Shown here one piece after another: positions 1-8,694 of a stretch of DNA of 14,955 bases. How positions within the stretch are numbered: position 1 is the stretch's first letter; each line of letters begins with the position of its first letter. The position numbers were made by a program, and so were the translations under genes. The notes under the pieces are model-generated. The model was not told the origin of the DNA. It searched no databases and worked only from the letters and a program-made list of their open reading frames with translations. The stretch is from an uncultured Eubacterium sp. GTDB taxonomy: Bacteria; Bacillota; Clostridia; Lachnospirales; Lachnospiraceae. The stretch spans positions 1-14,955 of the forward strand of contig CAJTTQ010000062.1 in assembly GCA_910579145.1 (NCBI GenBank), in the 5' to 3' direction.

Positions 1-321
1 GATACCTGCAAAGGTATTGAGATAAATTTCAAAAATATATCGGAGAGATGTATTGACAAATTTCAAATTTTGAGATAGGAGTACTTAGAATATGTTGCTA
101 TACCAGCATACAAAGATACAACTTCAAATAATCCGCTTACCTTCTCAAACTGTGGAGGTTATACTTTTTCACATACATATATTGAATATTTGGATCATAC
201 CTATGGCTGGGACCGGGTGTTAAAACTCATCAGTACAAAAAATTATGAAGAATGTTTTAATAAATCTAAAAAAGAAATCTATGAAGAATGGGTTCATTAT
301 ATTGATAACTATTATCAATAA
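1..321 (+). pseudogene. Peptidase-MA-like metallopeptidase, C-terminal remnant
   Basis: Frame 1 is open from the window edge, is broken by TAG at 76-78, and continues in the same frame to TAA at 319-321. The second part contains GGYTFSHTYIEYLDHTYGWD followed by KEIYEEWVHYI. This resembles the C-terminal end of peptidase-MA-like (gluzincin) proteins, where a Tyr/Gly-rich helix, 'YGWDRVLKLI' and a closing 'EEW..YI' follow the HExxH part. That catalytic part would lie upstream of the window. There is no start codon with a ribosome binding site after the TAG, so the piece is most likely a decayed gene, although a sequencing error at the TAG cannot be excluded. It is more AT-rich than the genes that follow. 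The family assignment rests on pattern memory and is moderate at best; the broken frame is seen directly. Confidence 0.45.
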
Positions 322-395
322 ACTTTTTCCTTGAATAAATTTCCCTCTTATGATAGTATATATTAGACATATCATCAATTTGAAAGGGGATTGTC

Positions 396-1745
396 ATGAA
401 GTATTTTGGTACAGATGGCTTTCGCGGGGAAGCAAATGTTACGCTGACGGCGGATCATGCGTTTAAGATCGGGCGTTTTTTGGGCCATTATTTTCAGGAC
501 GGAAAACATCGGGTGAGGGTGCTCGTCGGGAAGGACACCAGGCTTTCCGGTTACATGTATGAGACGGCACTGGCGGCAGGACTCACGGCCAGCGGCGCGG
601 ATGTGTATGAGATCCATGTAACGACGACGCCGAGTATTTCCTATCTGATCCGGAAGGAGAACTTTGATTTTGGCATCATGATCACGGCGAGCCACAATCC
701 GTATACTGACAATGGCATAAAAGTCATAAACGGACAGGGGCACAAGCTGGAGGAAGAAATTGAGGAACAGATCGAAGATTATATAGATGGGCGGATTGCA
801 GAACTTCCCTATGCAACCGGAGAACATTTGGGAAGATGTTACGACTACACCGAGGGAAAAGAGGTTTATCGCGATTACTTAGTAAACCTTGTCAGGCATT
901 CATTCGAGGGAAAAGTCATTGCCCTTGACGTATCGAATGGATCCGCGACGAGGATCGCGGGTGTGATCTTTGAGCGGTTGGGCGCAGAGATACATACGAT
1001 AAACGATAAGCCGGATGGCATGAACATCAACAGGCATTGTGGTTCGACGCATATTGACCGTCTCCAGGAGTTTGTCAGGGAGACGGGGGCGGACGCTGGT
1101 TTTGCTTATGACGGCGACGCCGACCGGTGTCTGGCCGTAGATGAACGCGGGGAAGTCGTGAGCGGGGATCATATCATGTATCTCTGCGGAACGTATTTGA
1201 AGGGGCAGGGAAAATTAAAGGATGATACGGTAGTTACGACCGTCATGTCAAATATGGGACTGTATAAGGCGTTCGACCGGGCAGGGATCAAATACCGGCA
1301 GACCGACGTGGGTGATAAATACGTCTGTGCCGATATGATGGAGAACGGTTATGTGTTAGGCGGCGAGCAGTCCGGGCATATCATTTTCCGCGAACACGCG
1401 GTGACGGGAGACGGAGTCCTGACTTCCCTTATGATCATGGAGGCTATGCTGCATGAAAATAAGAAGTTGTCCGAACTGACAGAGGATCTGACGATCTATC
1501 CGCAGCTGTTGGAAAATGTGAAGGTTATAGACAAAGTGGCAGCCAGAGAAGATGAGGATGTGAAGGCTGCCGCAAAAGAAGTGGAAGACGCGCTGGGAGA
1601 TGACGGAAGGCTGCTTTTGCGGGAGAGCGGAACCGAACCACTCATACGGATCATGGTAGAAGCGAAAACAGATGCCATTTGCCGGGAACAGGTGAGAAAG
1701 ATCGCCGGCGTTTTGCGGGCGAAGGGACATGTAAAAGAAGCATGA
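396..1745 (+). CDS. glmM: Phosphoglucosamine mutase GlmM
   Basis: Interconverts glucosamine-6-phosphate and glucosamine-1-phosphate in the cytoplasm, the step before GlmU in UDP-GlcNAc synthesis for peptidoglycan. The 449 residues match the usual family length of about 445-450. The N-terminus FGTDGFRG (4-11) is the hallmark substrate loop. The phosphoserine loop TASHNP gives catalytic Ser99, the Mg-binding loop DGDADR sits at 239-244, the sugar-recognition motif GGEQSGH at 322-328, and the C-terminal phosphate-binding loop RESGTEPLIRIM at 409-420. All four active-site loops are intact. ATG 396 is preceded by AAAGGGGA (383-390). The last 33 codons are repeated directly downstream as an untranslated second copy, so this 3' end may have come from an allele replacement. 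Next gene in the same direction is the GH8 xylanase. Confidence 0.97.
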   Translation: MKYFGTDGFRGEANVTLTADHAFKIGRFLGHYFQDGKHRVRVLVGKDTRLSGYMYETALAAGLTASGADVYEIHVTTTPSISYLIRKENFDFGIMITASHNPYTDNGIKVINGQGHKLEEEIEEQIEDYIDGRIAELPYATGEHLGRCYDYTEGKEVYRDYLVNLVRHSFEGKVIALDVSNGSATRIAGVIFERLGAEIHTINDKPDGMNINRHCGSTHIDRLQEFVRETGADAGFAYDGDADRCLAVDERGEVVSGDHIMYLCGTYLKGQGKLKDDTVVTTVMSNMGLYKAFDRAGIKYRQTDVGDKYVCADMMENGYVLGGEQSGHIIFREHAVTGDGVLTSLMIMEAMLHENKKLSELTEDLTIYPQLLENVKVIDKVAAREDEDVKAAAKEVEDALGDDGRLLLRESGTEPLIRIMVEAKTDAICREQVRKIAGVLRAKGHVKEA

Positions 1746-1849
1746 CATGGATCATGGTAGAAGCAAAAACAGATGCCATTTGCCGGGAACAGGTGAGAAA
1801 GATCGCTGACGTCTTGCGGGCAAAGGGACATGTAAAAGAGGCATGACAT
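1648..1849 (+). repeat. 101-bp tandem duplication of the glmM 3' end
   Basis: Copy 1 (1648-1748) is the end of glmM including its TGA; copy 2 (1749-1849) repeats it with six substitutions and no gaps. Aligned in the glmM frame, five of the six changes are synonymous (GCG/GCA, GCC/GCT, GTT/GTC, GCG/GCA, GAA/GAG) and one is Gly to Asp. Copy 2 begins in mid-gene and has no ribosome binding site of its own; its only in-frame start would be ATG 1754, giving a 30-codon tail ending at 1846. Copy 2 runs directly into the Shine-Dalgarno sequence of the xylanase gene, so it may be the original gene end and copy 1 the newer one (inference). Confidence 0.95.
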
Positions 1850-1850
1850 G

Positions 1851-1856
1851 AAAGGA
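1851..1856 (+). promoter_or_regulatory. Ribosome binding site that decides the xylanase start
   Basis: AAAGGA overlaps the upstream ATG at 1856 but lies 8 nt before ATG 1865, so only the second ATG is properly spaced. Confidence 0.65.
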
Positions 1857-1864
1857 TGAACGAG

Positions 1865-3007
1865 ATGAAAGGTGCTTATTACACAAAACAGTATCGAAAT
1901 GTGTTTGCGGAGTGCGGGCACTCACAGGAAGAAATCGACGCAAAATTGAAAGACGCGTTCCACACGGTATTTTATGGAGCCGAAGGTGAGAAGTTTTACT
2001 TTGAGGCCGGAGACGATATGGGGTATTTTGAGGATACGGGCAATTTTGACGCGAGAACGGAAGGTATGTCCTATGCCATGATGATGTGTGTGCAGATGGA
2101 TATGAAAAATGAGTTTGACCGTGTATGGAAATGGGCGAGAACCTATATGTACATGGAAGAAGGATACAACAAAGGATACTTTGCCTGGTCGTGCCAGACA
2201 AATGGAACGAAAAATGACAGGGGGCCGGCGCCGGACGGCGAGGAATTTTTTGCGATGGCGCTGTTTTTCGCGTCCCACCGCTGGGGTGATGGCGAAGGGA
2301 TCTTCAATTATTCCCAGGAGGCGAAAAACATACTGAGCGCCTGTATCCACAACGGGGAAAAGGAACCTGGCGATCCGATCATGGAGCCGGAAAATTATCT
2401 GATCCGGTTTATCCCGAGCCGCAAGTTCAGTGACCCGTCGTACCACTGCCCACATTTTTATGAGCTGTTCGCGGAATGGGCCAACGAGGAGGACAGGGAC
2501 TTTTGGAAAAAGGCGGCGCAGGCGAGCCGGGACTATCTGAAGAAGGCATGCCACCCGGAGACGGGGTTGGCGGCGGAATACGCTTACTATGACGGGAAGC
2601 CGTATCCGGAAGAACAGGATGTGTTCGGCGGAAGGCATGACTGGTATTATAGTGATTCGTACCGCGTGATCGCGAACATCGGCCTCGACTATGAGTGGTT
2701 CGCGCCCGATGACTGGCACAAGGAGAATAATAATAAAGTACAGAAATTCTTCATGGAGACGCACCGGGACGAGGATTTCATGACGTACGAGATCGACGGA
2801 ACGGTTCTTGACCAGCCGGCGCTCCATCCGGTGGCGATCATTGCCACGAACGCGCAGGCATCTTTGGCCGCGGACGGCCCGTACGCGAAAGAGTGTGTGG
2901 AGCGTTTCTGGAATACGCCGCTGCGCACCGGTGAGAGAAGATATTACGACAACTGCCTGTATCTGTTCGCGCTTTTGGCATTGAGCGGAAATTACCGGAT
3001 CTGGTAA
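1865..3007 (+). CDS. GH8 reducing-end xylose-releasing exo-oligoxylanase (Rex)
   Basis: Predicted to release xylose from the reducing end of xylo-oligosaccharides, an inverting glycoside hydrolase family 8 reaction (EC 3.2.1.156). The sequence closely follows Bacillus halodurans Rex (BH2105, 388 aa) along its whole length, with ARTEGMSYAMMM, APDGEEFFAMALFFASHRWG, HPETGLAAEYAYYDG and RRYYDNCLYLFALLALSGN. Counting from ATG 1856, the proton donor is Glu69 in TEGMSY, the base is Asp267 in YSDSYR, and Asp128 lies in APDGEE; all are present. No signal peptide is visible, so it should act inside the cell on imported oligosaccharides. I chose ATG 1865 (380 aa) over ATG 1856 (383 aa) because the only ribosome binding site overlaps ATG 1856. 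It lies between glmM and tig without sugar-transport neighbours, so it is probably an insertion into a housekeeping region (inference). Confidence 0.93.
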   Translation: MKGAYYTKQYRNVFAECGHSQEEIDAKLKDAFHTVFYGAEGEKFYFEAGDDMGYFEDTGNFDARTEGMSYAMMMCVQMDMKNEFDRVWKWARTYMYMEEGYNKGYFAWSCQTNGTKNDRGPAPDGEEFFAMALFFASHRWGDGEGIFNYSQEAKNILSACIHNGEKEPGDPIMEPENYLIRFIPSRKFSDPSYHCPHFYELFAEWANEEDRDFWKKAAQASRDYLKKACHPETGLAAEYAYYDGKPYPEEQDVFGGRHDWYYSDSYRVIANIGLDYEWFAPDDWHKENNNKVQKFFMETHRDEDFMTYEIDGTVLDQPALHPVAIIATNAQASLAADGPYAKECVERFWNTPLRTGERRYYDNCLYLFALLALSGNYRIW

Positions 3008-3091
3008 AGGTTGTGAAAACTCAGAGGAATTCGTTGTTTGAAACATAAAAAACAGGGAATGCTAAAAAAATATATGTTGGAGGATTAAAAA

Positions 3092-4408
3092 ATGAGTTAC
3101 GAAGTAGAAAATTTGGAACACAGTATGGCAAAGATCACGATAGAGGTAAGTGCGGATGTTTTTGAAGCGGCCGTCGTAAAGGCTTACAATAAGAACAAAA
3201 ACCGCATCAGTCTTCCGGGATTCCGCAAAGGGAAAGCTCCGCGTAAGCTGATTGAAAAACAGTATGGCTCGAATATATTTTATGAGGACGCGGCAGAGAT
3301 CGCCGTTCCTGAGGCGTACCGCGAGGCCGCGAAAGAATGCGGGCTTGATATCGTATCCAGACCGGAAATCGACATTGTGGAGATCGAGAGCGGCAAGCCA
3401 TTTGTATTTACAGCTACCGTTGCCGTGAAACCAGAGGCAAAACTCGGCCAGTACAAAGGGATCGAGGTTGACAAGCAGGAAGTGAAAATACTGGCAGCCG
3501 ATGTCAATGCGGAGATTGACCGCGTCCGTGAGCAGAATTCCCGTATTATGACAGTGGATGATCGGGAGATCGAGATGAATGACATTGCTGTGATCGATTA
3601 TGAAGGATTTTTGGACGGCGTGCCGTTTGAGGGCGGAAAGGGAGAAGATTATTCCCTGACGATCGGAAGCCATACGTTCATTGATACGTTTGAGGATCAG
3701 TTGATCGGAAAGAAACCGGGTGACGAAGTCGATGTGAATGTGACATTCCCTGAAGAGTACCATTCCGAGGAACTGAAAGGAAAACCCGTTACGTTCAAGG
3801 TTGTCATCAAGGAAGTCAAAGTGAAGGAGCTTCCAGAAGCCGATGATGAATTTGCCAGCGAGGTCTCCGAGTTTGAGACGATGAAGGAATATAAGGCGAG
3901 TGTGAAAAAGATGCTGACCGACCGGAGAAAGGCTCAGGTCAACGCGGAAAAGGAAGACCAGGCGCTCGAAAAAGTGATGGAACTGGCAGAAGTTGAGATG
4001 CCGGGACCGATGGTGGAAGAGCAGGTATCGCAGATGATCAACGAGTTTGCGTCACGCCTCGGACAGCAGGGACTCTCGATCGACCAGTATATGCAGATGA
4101 CAGGTATGCAGCCGCAGATGCTGATGGATCAGATGCGGCCGGAAGCAGAGAAGCGCATCAAGTCTCGCCTCGTGTTAGAAGCAGTTGCCAAGGCGGAAAA
4201 TATAACAGCGACAGAGGAAGACATAGACGAACAGCTGAAGAAGATGGCAGAAATGTATCACATGGATGTGGAAAAATTAAAGGAAAGTATGGGAGAAGAG
4301 GACAAAAAGCAGGTCGCTGAAGACGTTATGGTGGAGAAAGCGGCAGAGTTCCTCGTAAAAGAGTCCGTAGAAGTTGAAGCGGCCGCAGAAGAAAAAGAGG
4401 AAGAATAA
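3092..4408 (+). CDS. tig: Trigger factor
   Basis: Ribosome-bound chaperone and peptidyl-prolyl isomerase that meets nascent chains at the exit tunnel. The 438-residue protein has the usual three parts. The N-terminal ribosome-binding domain (about 1-145) carries the signature GFRKGKAP at 43-50. The FKBP-like isomerase domain (about 160-245) starts at NDIAVIDYEGF and includes GSHTFIDTFEDQLIG and FPEEYHSEELKGK. The C-terminal helical arms (about 250-425) form the chaperone cradle, rich in Met and Gln around 345-370. It ends in an acidic tail EEKEEE. ATG 3092 follows TTGGAGG at 3077-3083. It is the first gene of the tig-clpP-clpX-lon-ysxC cluster, with clpP only 31 nt downstream. Nothing appears damaged. 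Confidence 0.97.
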   Translation: MSYEVENLEHSMAKITIEVSADVFEAAVVKAYNKNKNRISLPGFRKGKAPRKLIEKQYGSNIFYEDAAEIAVPEAYREAAKECGLDIVSRPEIDIVEIESGKPFVFTATVAVKPEAKLGQYKGIEVDKQEVKILAADVNAEIDRVREQNSRIMTVDDREIEMNDIAVIDYEGFLDGVPFEGGKGEDYSLTIGSHTFIDTFEDQLIGKKPGDEVDVNVTFPEEYHSEELKGKPVTFKVVIKEVKVKELPEADDEFASEVSEFETMKEYKASVKKMLTDRRKAQVNAEKEDQALEKVMELAEVEMPGPMVEEQVSQMINEFASRLGQQGLSIDQYMQMTGMQPQMLMDQMRPEAEKRIKSRLVLEAVAKAENITATEEDIDEQLKKMAEMYHMDVEKLKESMGEEDKKQVAEDVMVEKAAEFLVKESVEVEAAAEEKEEE

Positions 4409-4439
4409 GCATAGGCATAGCACAGAAAGGGAGGACATT

Positions 4440-5060
4440 ATGGCATTGATTCCTTACGTCATCGAGCAGACGAGCCGGGGCGGCGAGCGTTCGTATGACA
4501 TTTATTCACGATTACTCCGGGACCGTATCATCTTCCTGGGGGATGAAGTAAACGATACGACGGCTAGCCTCGTCGTGGCGCAGATGCTGTTTTTGGAGTC
4601 CGAGGATCCGGGCAAAGACATCAATCTCTATATAAACAGTCCGGGCGGCTCCGTGACAGCGGGCATGGCGATTTACGATACGATGAATTATGTAAAATGT
4701 GATATCTCCACGATCTGTATGGGTCTGGCGGCGAGTATGGGGGCGTTTCTGCTCTCGAGCGGCGCGAAGGGCAAACGGTTTGCCCTGCCAAATTCGGAGA
4801 TCATGATCCACCAGCCGTCCGGCGGGGCAAAGGGACAGGCGACGGAGATCCAGATCGTGGCAGAAAATATACTGAAGACAAAGAAAAAGCTGAATGAAAT
4901 TTTAGCGGCCAATACGGGTCAGAGTGTGGAACAGATCGCCGAAGATACCGAGAGGGATAATTTCATGTCGGCGCAGGAGGCACTCGAGTACGGTTTGGTC
5001 GATCAGATCATTGTAAATCATGATGAAACAAGAAGCGAGGCTGAAAATGACAAGAAATAA
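4440..5060 (+). CDS. clpP: ATP-dependent Clp protease proteolytic subunit ClpP
   Basis: Serine peptidase that forms a double heptameric barrel and degrades proteins fed to it by ClpX or ClpC. The 206-aa product has the normal length. The catalytic triad is Ser99 in GLAASMGAF, His124 in MIHQPSGG and Asp173 in ERDNFM. The N-terminus MALIPYVIEQTSRGGERSYD is typical, with the pro-peptide/axial-loop region that is processed in many species. ATG 4440 is well supported by AAGGGAGG ending 7 nt before it; a longer in-frame reading from 4374 would overlap tig and lacks a ribosome binding site. clpX overlaps the last 14 nt, which fits translational coupling and a fixed ClpXP stoichiometry. No CtsR-type operator is evident in the 31-nt gap to tig. 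Confidence 0.98.
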   Translation: MALIPYVIEQTSRGGERSYDIYSRLLRDRIIFLGDEVNDTTASLVVAQMLFLESEDPGKDINLYINSPGGSVTAGMAIYDTMNYVKCDISTICMGLAASMGAFLLSSGAKGKRFALPNSEIMIHQPSGGAKGQATEIQIVAENILKTKKKLNEILAANTGQSVEQIAEDTERDNFMSAQEALEYGLVDQIIVNHDETRSEAENDKK

Positions 5061-6345
5061 TGACAACCAGAATCCGCCGTGCCGCTGTTCCTTCTGCGGA
5101 AGGACCGATAAGCAGGTACACAGGCTGATCGCGGGCCCGACGGGTGTCTATATATGTGATGAGTGTACGGAACTGTGCGAAGAGCTTCTGGCCGAGGAGT
5201 ACCAGAAGATGTACGACGACGAGGATGGCGGGGATGTGGAAGAAGTCGAGATCAATCTTCTCAAACCGATGGAAATAAAAGCGTTTCTCGATGAGTACGT
5301 CATCGGGCAGGAAGAGGCGAAAAAGGCCCTCTCCGTCGCTGTGTACAACCACTATAAACGGGTGATCTCCGGGCGTGAGCTCGATGTGGAGATACAAAAG
5401 AGTAATATTTTGATGATCGGGCCGACTGGTTCCGGGAAGACGTATCTTGCCCAAACGCTTGCCAAAGTGCTGAATGTGCCATTTGCCATCGCCGACGCCA
5501 CGACGCTGACAGAAGCCGGGTATGTCGGGGAGGATGTGGAAAATATCCTGCTCAAGATCATCCAGGCGGCGGATTATGACATCGCGCGCGCCGAACACGG
5601 GATCATTTACATTGACGAAATCGATAAGATCACAAAGAAATCGGAGAATGCTTCCATCACGAGAGATGTATCCGGGGAGGGCGTCCAGCAGGGACTGCTC
5701 AAGATCCTGGAGGGAACGGAAGCAAGTGTTCCGCCGCAGGGAGGGCGCAAGCACCCGCAGCAGGAATTTTTCCATATTGATACGACGAATATATTATTCA
5801 TATGCGGAGGGGCGTTTGACGGCCTCGATAAGATCATCAGCAGGCGTATTGACAAAAAATCGATCGGGTTCAATTCGGAAGTGTCAGATAAGGTGGATGC
5901 CAATATCGGAGAGCTGTTCCGTCAGGTGCTGCCGCAGGATCTCGTAAAATTCGGCATCATCCCAGAGCTCGTAGGACGTGTGCCGGTGACGGTAAGCCTC
6001 GATCTTTTGGACGAGGAAGCGCTGAAAGAGATTTTGGTCAAACCGCGTAACGCGATCACCAAACAGTACCAGAAATTGCTGGAACTCGACGGGATCCGCC
6101 TCACGTTTGATGAGGAAGCCGTCCGCGAGATCGCAAGGCAGTCGATCGCGAGAAAGACCGGAGCCAGAGGGCTTCGCGCGATCATTGAAAATTGTATGAT
6201 GGATTATATGTTTGAACTGCCGTCCAGAGAGGACGTGATCGAGTGCCGCATTACGAAAGAGGCCGTGGACAAAACGGGACAGCCGGAGCTGATCGGAGTA
6301 AACAATCAGGTCGTGCGGCTCGGGAAAAAAGAAGAGAGTGCCTGA
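5047..6345 (+). CDS. clpX: ATP-dependent Clp protease ATP-binding subunit ClpX
   Basis: AAA+ unfoldase that recognises tagged substrates such as ssrA-tagged proteins and threads them into ClpP. From ATG 5047 it has 432 residues. The N-terminal zinc-binding domain has Cys14, Cys17, Cys37 and Cys40. Walker A is GPTGSGKT at 125-132, the pore loop GYVG at 158-161, Walker B IIYIDEID at 186-193, the RKH loop at 234-236, the ClpP-docking IGF loop at 273-275, and the sensor-2 region GARGLRA at 372-378. All functional loops are intact. I prefer ATG 5047 over ATG 5020 because GCGAGG sits 6 nt upstream of the former and nothing suitable precedes the latter. It overlaps clpP by 14 nt, and lon follows after 18 nt. 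Confidence 0.97.
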   Translation: MTRNNDNQNPPCRCSFCGRTDKQVHRLIAGPTGVYICDECTELCEELLAEEYQKMYDDEDGGDVEEVEINLLKPMEIKAFLDEYVIGQEEAKKALSVAVYNHYKRVISGRELDVEIQKSNILMIGPTGSGKTYLAQTLAKVLNVPFAIADATTLTEAGYVGEDVENILLKIIQAADYDIARAEHGIIYIDEIDKITKKSENASITRDVSGEGVQQGLLKILEGTEASVPPQGGRKHPQQEFFHIDTTNILFICGGAFDGLDKIISRRIDKKSIGFNSEVSDKVDANIGELFRQVLPQDLVKFGIIPELVGRVPVTVSLDLLDEEALKEILVKPRNAITKQYQKLLELDGIRLTFDEEAVREIARQSIARKTGARGLRAIIENCMMDYMFELPSREDVIECRITKEAVDKTGQPELIGVNNQVVRLGKKEESA

Positions 6346-6363
6346 AAAGAGAGGGAAGCAGTC

Positions 6364-8679
6364 ATGGATGAACAGATGAAGACTTTGCCAGTGATTGCCC
6401 TGAAGGGAATGGCAATTTTACCGGGAATGCTGGTTCATTTGGATGTGAAACGCGAGATAACGAAGCTCGCCATCGAGGAGGCGATGGAGAACGACAGCAT
6501 GGTGTTTATTACGAGCCAGAAGGATGACAGGGTGGAACTTCCCATTTATTCTGACCTTCGCGCGATCGGTGTCGCCGCGAAGATCAGGCAGGTCATCAAG
6601 CTTGAAAACCATGTGGTGCGTATTTTAGTCTCTACGCTGGAGCGGGGGACGATGGCTGCCCTGATCCAGAATGAGCCATTTTTGATGGGAGAGATCGTTC
6701 TCCGCAACCGGAATGATCATCCAGAACCGGAGGGAGAAATTGAAAAAGAGGCGATGTGCCGCGATATCAAGGATTTATACACGCAGTATCTCGAGTTGAA
6801 TCCGGGTGTCGGGCGGAGCGCCTATGATAAGATCCAAAGGGAAACGAGCCTGGATACCCTGCTGGATCTTATTGCCATGCACACGCCGATGGATTTGGAA
6901 AAACGGCAGGACATCCTCGAATGTTTTCCGGCTTCTGAACGTTTTTTCCTCGTCTCGGAATATCTTTCGGAGGAACTCGATATACTTAGATTGAGGGCGG
7001 ATTACCGGACGAAGGTAAAAACCGAGGTGGACAAAAATCAAAAGGAATATTTTCTCCGCGAGCAGATGAAAGTCATCAAGGATGAGCTCGGGGAGGGGCC
7101 TTCGGGTTATGAGGAGAAATACAGGGAACGGCTGGAGAGGCTCGTGTGTTCGGACGAAGTAAAGGAAAAGATCGAGGAGGAGATGAAGCGGTTGGAGGCG
7201 ATGCCGTCGAGTTCGTCGGAAAGCGCGGTGTCCAGGGATTATATCGAAACGCTGCTCTCCCTCCCGTGGGATAAAATGGATGAGTCGCAGCTTGATCTGG
7301 CGAAGGCCGAGCGGATCCTGAATGAAGACCACTACGGACTCGATAAGGTGAAGGAGCGTATTTTGGAGTTTCTGGCCGTGCGCAGCCTGACCGGGAAAGG
7401 CGATGCGCCGATCGTCTGTCTCGTGGGGCCGCCAGGTACGGGAAAAACATCAATTGCGCGCTCGGTCGCTCGGTCGCTGAATAAAGAGTATGTGCGCATC
7501 TGTCTCGGCGGCGTACGCGACGAGGCGGAGATCCGCGGGCACCGGAGAACGTATATCGGAGCGATGCCGGGGCGGATCATCGACGGACTGAAAAAGGCCG
7601 GCGTGAAAAACCCGCTCATGCTTTTGGATGAGATTGACAAAGTGAGCAGTGATTATAAGGGAGATACGGCTTCGGCATTATTAGAAGTGCTCGATCCAGA
7701 ACAAAATAAAAACTTTGCGGATCACTATGTGGATCTGCCGGTGGATCTTTCCGAGGTCCTGTTCCTCTGTACGGCCAATACGGTCGATACGCTTCCGCGG
7801 CCGCTCTTAGACCGCATGGAATTGATCGAGATCGCCGGATATACTGAAAATGAGAAATTTCATATCGGGAAGCAGTACCTGATCCCGAAACAGATGGAGA
7901 AAAACGGTCTGAAAAAGGCACAGCTCTCCATCAATGACAAGGCGCTGACGGACATCATCCACTATTATACGAGGGAAGCCGGCGTGCGCGAACTGGAGCG
8001 CCAGATCGGGAAGATCTGCCGCAAGACGGCGAGGAAGGTCGTAGAAAATGAAGAGAGTAAAGTGCGGGTTTCCGGAAAGAACCTGAAACAGTACCTCGGG
8101 AAGCGGAAGTATTTGGGCAAAAAGGCGGAGAAGGCAGATGAAGTCGGCATTGTCCGGGGACTGGCGTGGACGCAGGTGGGCGGCGATACGCTGGAGATCG
8201 AGGTCAATATCATGCCGGGCGAGGGAAAACTGATCCTGACCGGACAGCTCGGCGACGTCATGCAGGAGTCGGCGCGGATCGCCCTCAGCTATGTGCGTTC
8301 GGTTTCCAAAAAAGGAAATGACTATTTCAAAGAACATGATATCCATGTCCATGTGCCCGAAGGCGCGGTGCCGAAAGACGGGCCGTCTGCCGGTATCACG
8401 ATGTCAACGGCGATCTTTTCGGCGGTCGAGAAACGGAAGGTAAACGCGAAGGTGGCGATGACGGGCGAGGTCACGCTGCGGGGCCGCGTCCTGCCGATCG
8501 GCGGGTTGAAGGAAAAGCTTTTGGCGGCGAGGCTGGCCGGTGTGGAGAAGGTGGTCGTGCCGGCCGAAAATGAGCCGGATGTGGAAGAACTTGAAGATGA
8601 GATCACAGAAGGCATGGAGGTCGTATTTGCCAAGGATATGAAACAGGTTTTGAAGGAAGCGCTGGCGCAACGAAGTTGA
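6364..8679 (+). CDS. lon: ATP-dependent endopeptidase Lon (LonA type)
   Basis: Self-contained AAA+ serine protease that removes damaged proteins and short-lived regulators. The 771-aa protein is of normal LonA length. The N-terminal substrate-binding domain covers about 8-205, starting with LPVIALKGMAILPGML. A helical region runs to about 320. The AAA+ module has Walker A GPPGTGKT at 355-362 and Walker B LMLLDEID at 418-425. The C-terminal protease domain has the catalytic dyad Ser675 in KDGPSAG and Lys718 in GGLKEKLLAA. ATG 6364 follows GAGAGGGA (6350-6357). It is embedded between clpX (18 nt) and ysxC (15 nt), the arrangement usual in Firmicutes, so the two main cytosolic protease systems here probably share transcripts. 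No HAIR/HrcA-type element is visible in the short gap, so any heat-shock control would act from upstream. Confidence 0.98.
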   Translation: MDEQMKTLPVIALKGMAILPGMLVHLDVKREITKLAIEEAMENDSMVFITSQKDDRVELPIYSDLRAIGVAAKIRQVIKLENHVVRILVSTLERGTMAALIQNEPFLMGEIVLRNRNDHPEPEGEIEKEAMCRDIKDLYTQYLELNPGVGRSAYDKIQRETSLDTLLDLIAMHTPMDLEKRQDILECFPASERFFLVSEYLSEELDILRLRADYRTKVKTEVDKNQKEYFLREQMKVIKDELGEGPSGYEEKYRERLERLVCSDEVKEKIEEEMKRLEAMPSSSSESAVSRDYIETLLSLPWDKMDESQLDLAKAERILNEDHYGLDKVKERILEFLAVRSLTGKGDAPIVCLVGPPGTGKTSIARSVARSLNKEYVRICLGGVRDEAEIRGHRRTYIGAMPGRIIDGLKKAGVKNPLMLLDEIDKVSSDYKGDTASALLEVLDPEQNKNFADHYVDLPVDLSEVLFLCTANTVDTLPRPLLDRMELIEIAGYTENEKFHIGKQYLIPKQMEKNGLKKAQLSINDKALTDIIHYYTREAGVRELERQIGKICRKTARKVVENEESKVRVSGKNLKQYLGKRKYLGKKAEKADEVGIVRGLAWTQVGGDTLEIEVNIMPGEGKLILTGQLGDVMQESARIALSYVRSVSKKGNDYFKEHDIHVHVPEGAVPKDGPSAGITMSTAIFSAVEKRKVNAKVAMTGEVTLRGRVLPIGGLKEKLLAARLAGVEKVVVPAENEPDVEELEDEITEGMEVVFAKDMKQVLKEALAQRS

Positions 8680-8694
8680 AGAAACGAGGATAAG

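Noticed and set aside
331..364. Promoter for glmM (TTGAAT with TAGTAT, or TATGAT without a -35)
   Set aside because: Neither pairing combines two good boxes at proper spacing; the AT-rich leader probably holds the promoter but it cannot be fixed by eye.
1922..3046. 374-codon open frame antisense to the xylanase gene
   Set aside because: The + strand encodes a full-length Rex protein with all catalytic residues; the antisense frame resembles no family and has no ribosome binding site. It is a shadow of codon bias, as are the long antisense frames over tig, clpX, lon and cysE.
3038..3068. Promoter for tig (TTGAAA, 19-bp spacer, TAAAAA with upstream TG)
   Set aside because: The spacer is long and the -10 box is poor; A-rich leaders give such matches easily.
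5020..5046. Upstream ATG giving ClpX nine extra residues
   Set aside because: No ribosome binding site precedes it and the extra residues are not typical of ClpX; ATG 5047 has GCGAGG at 6 nt.
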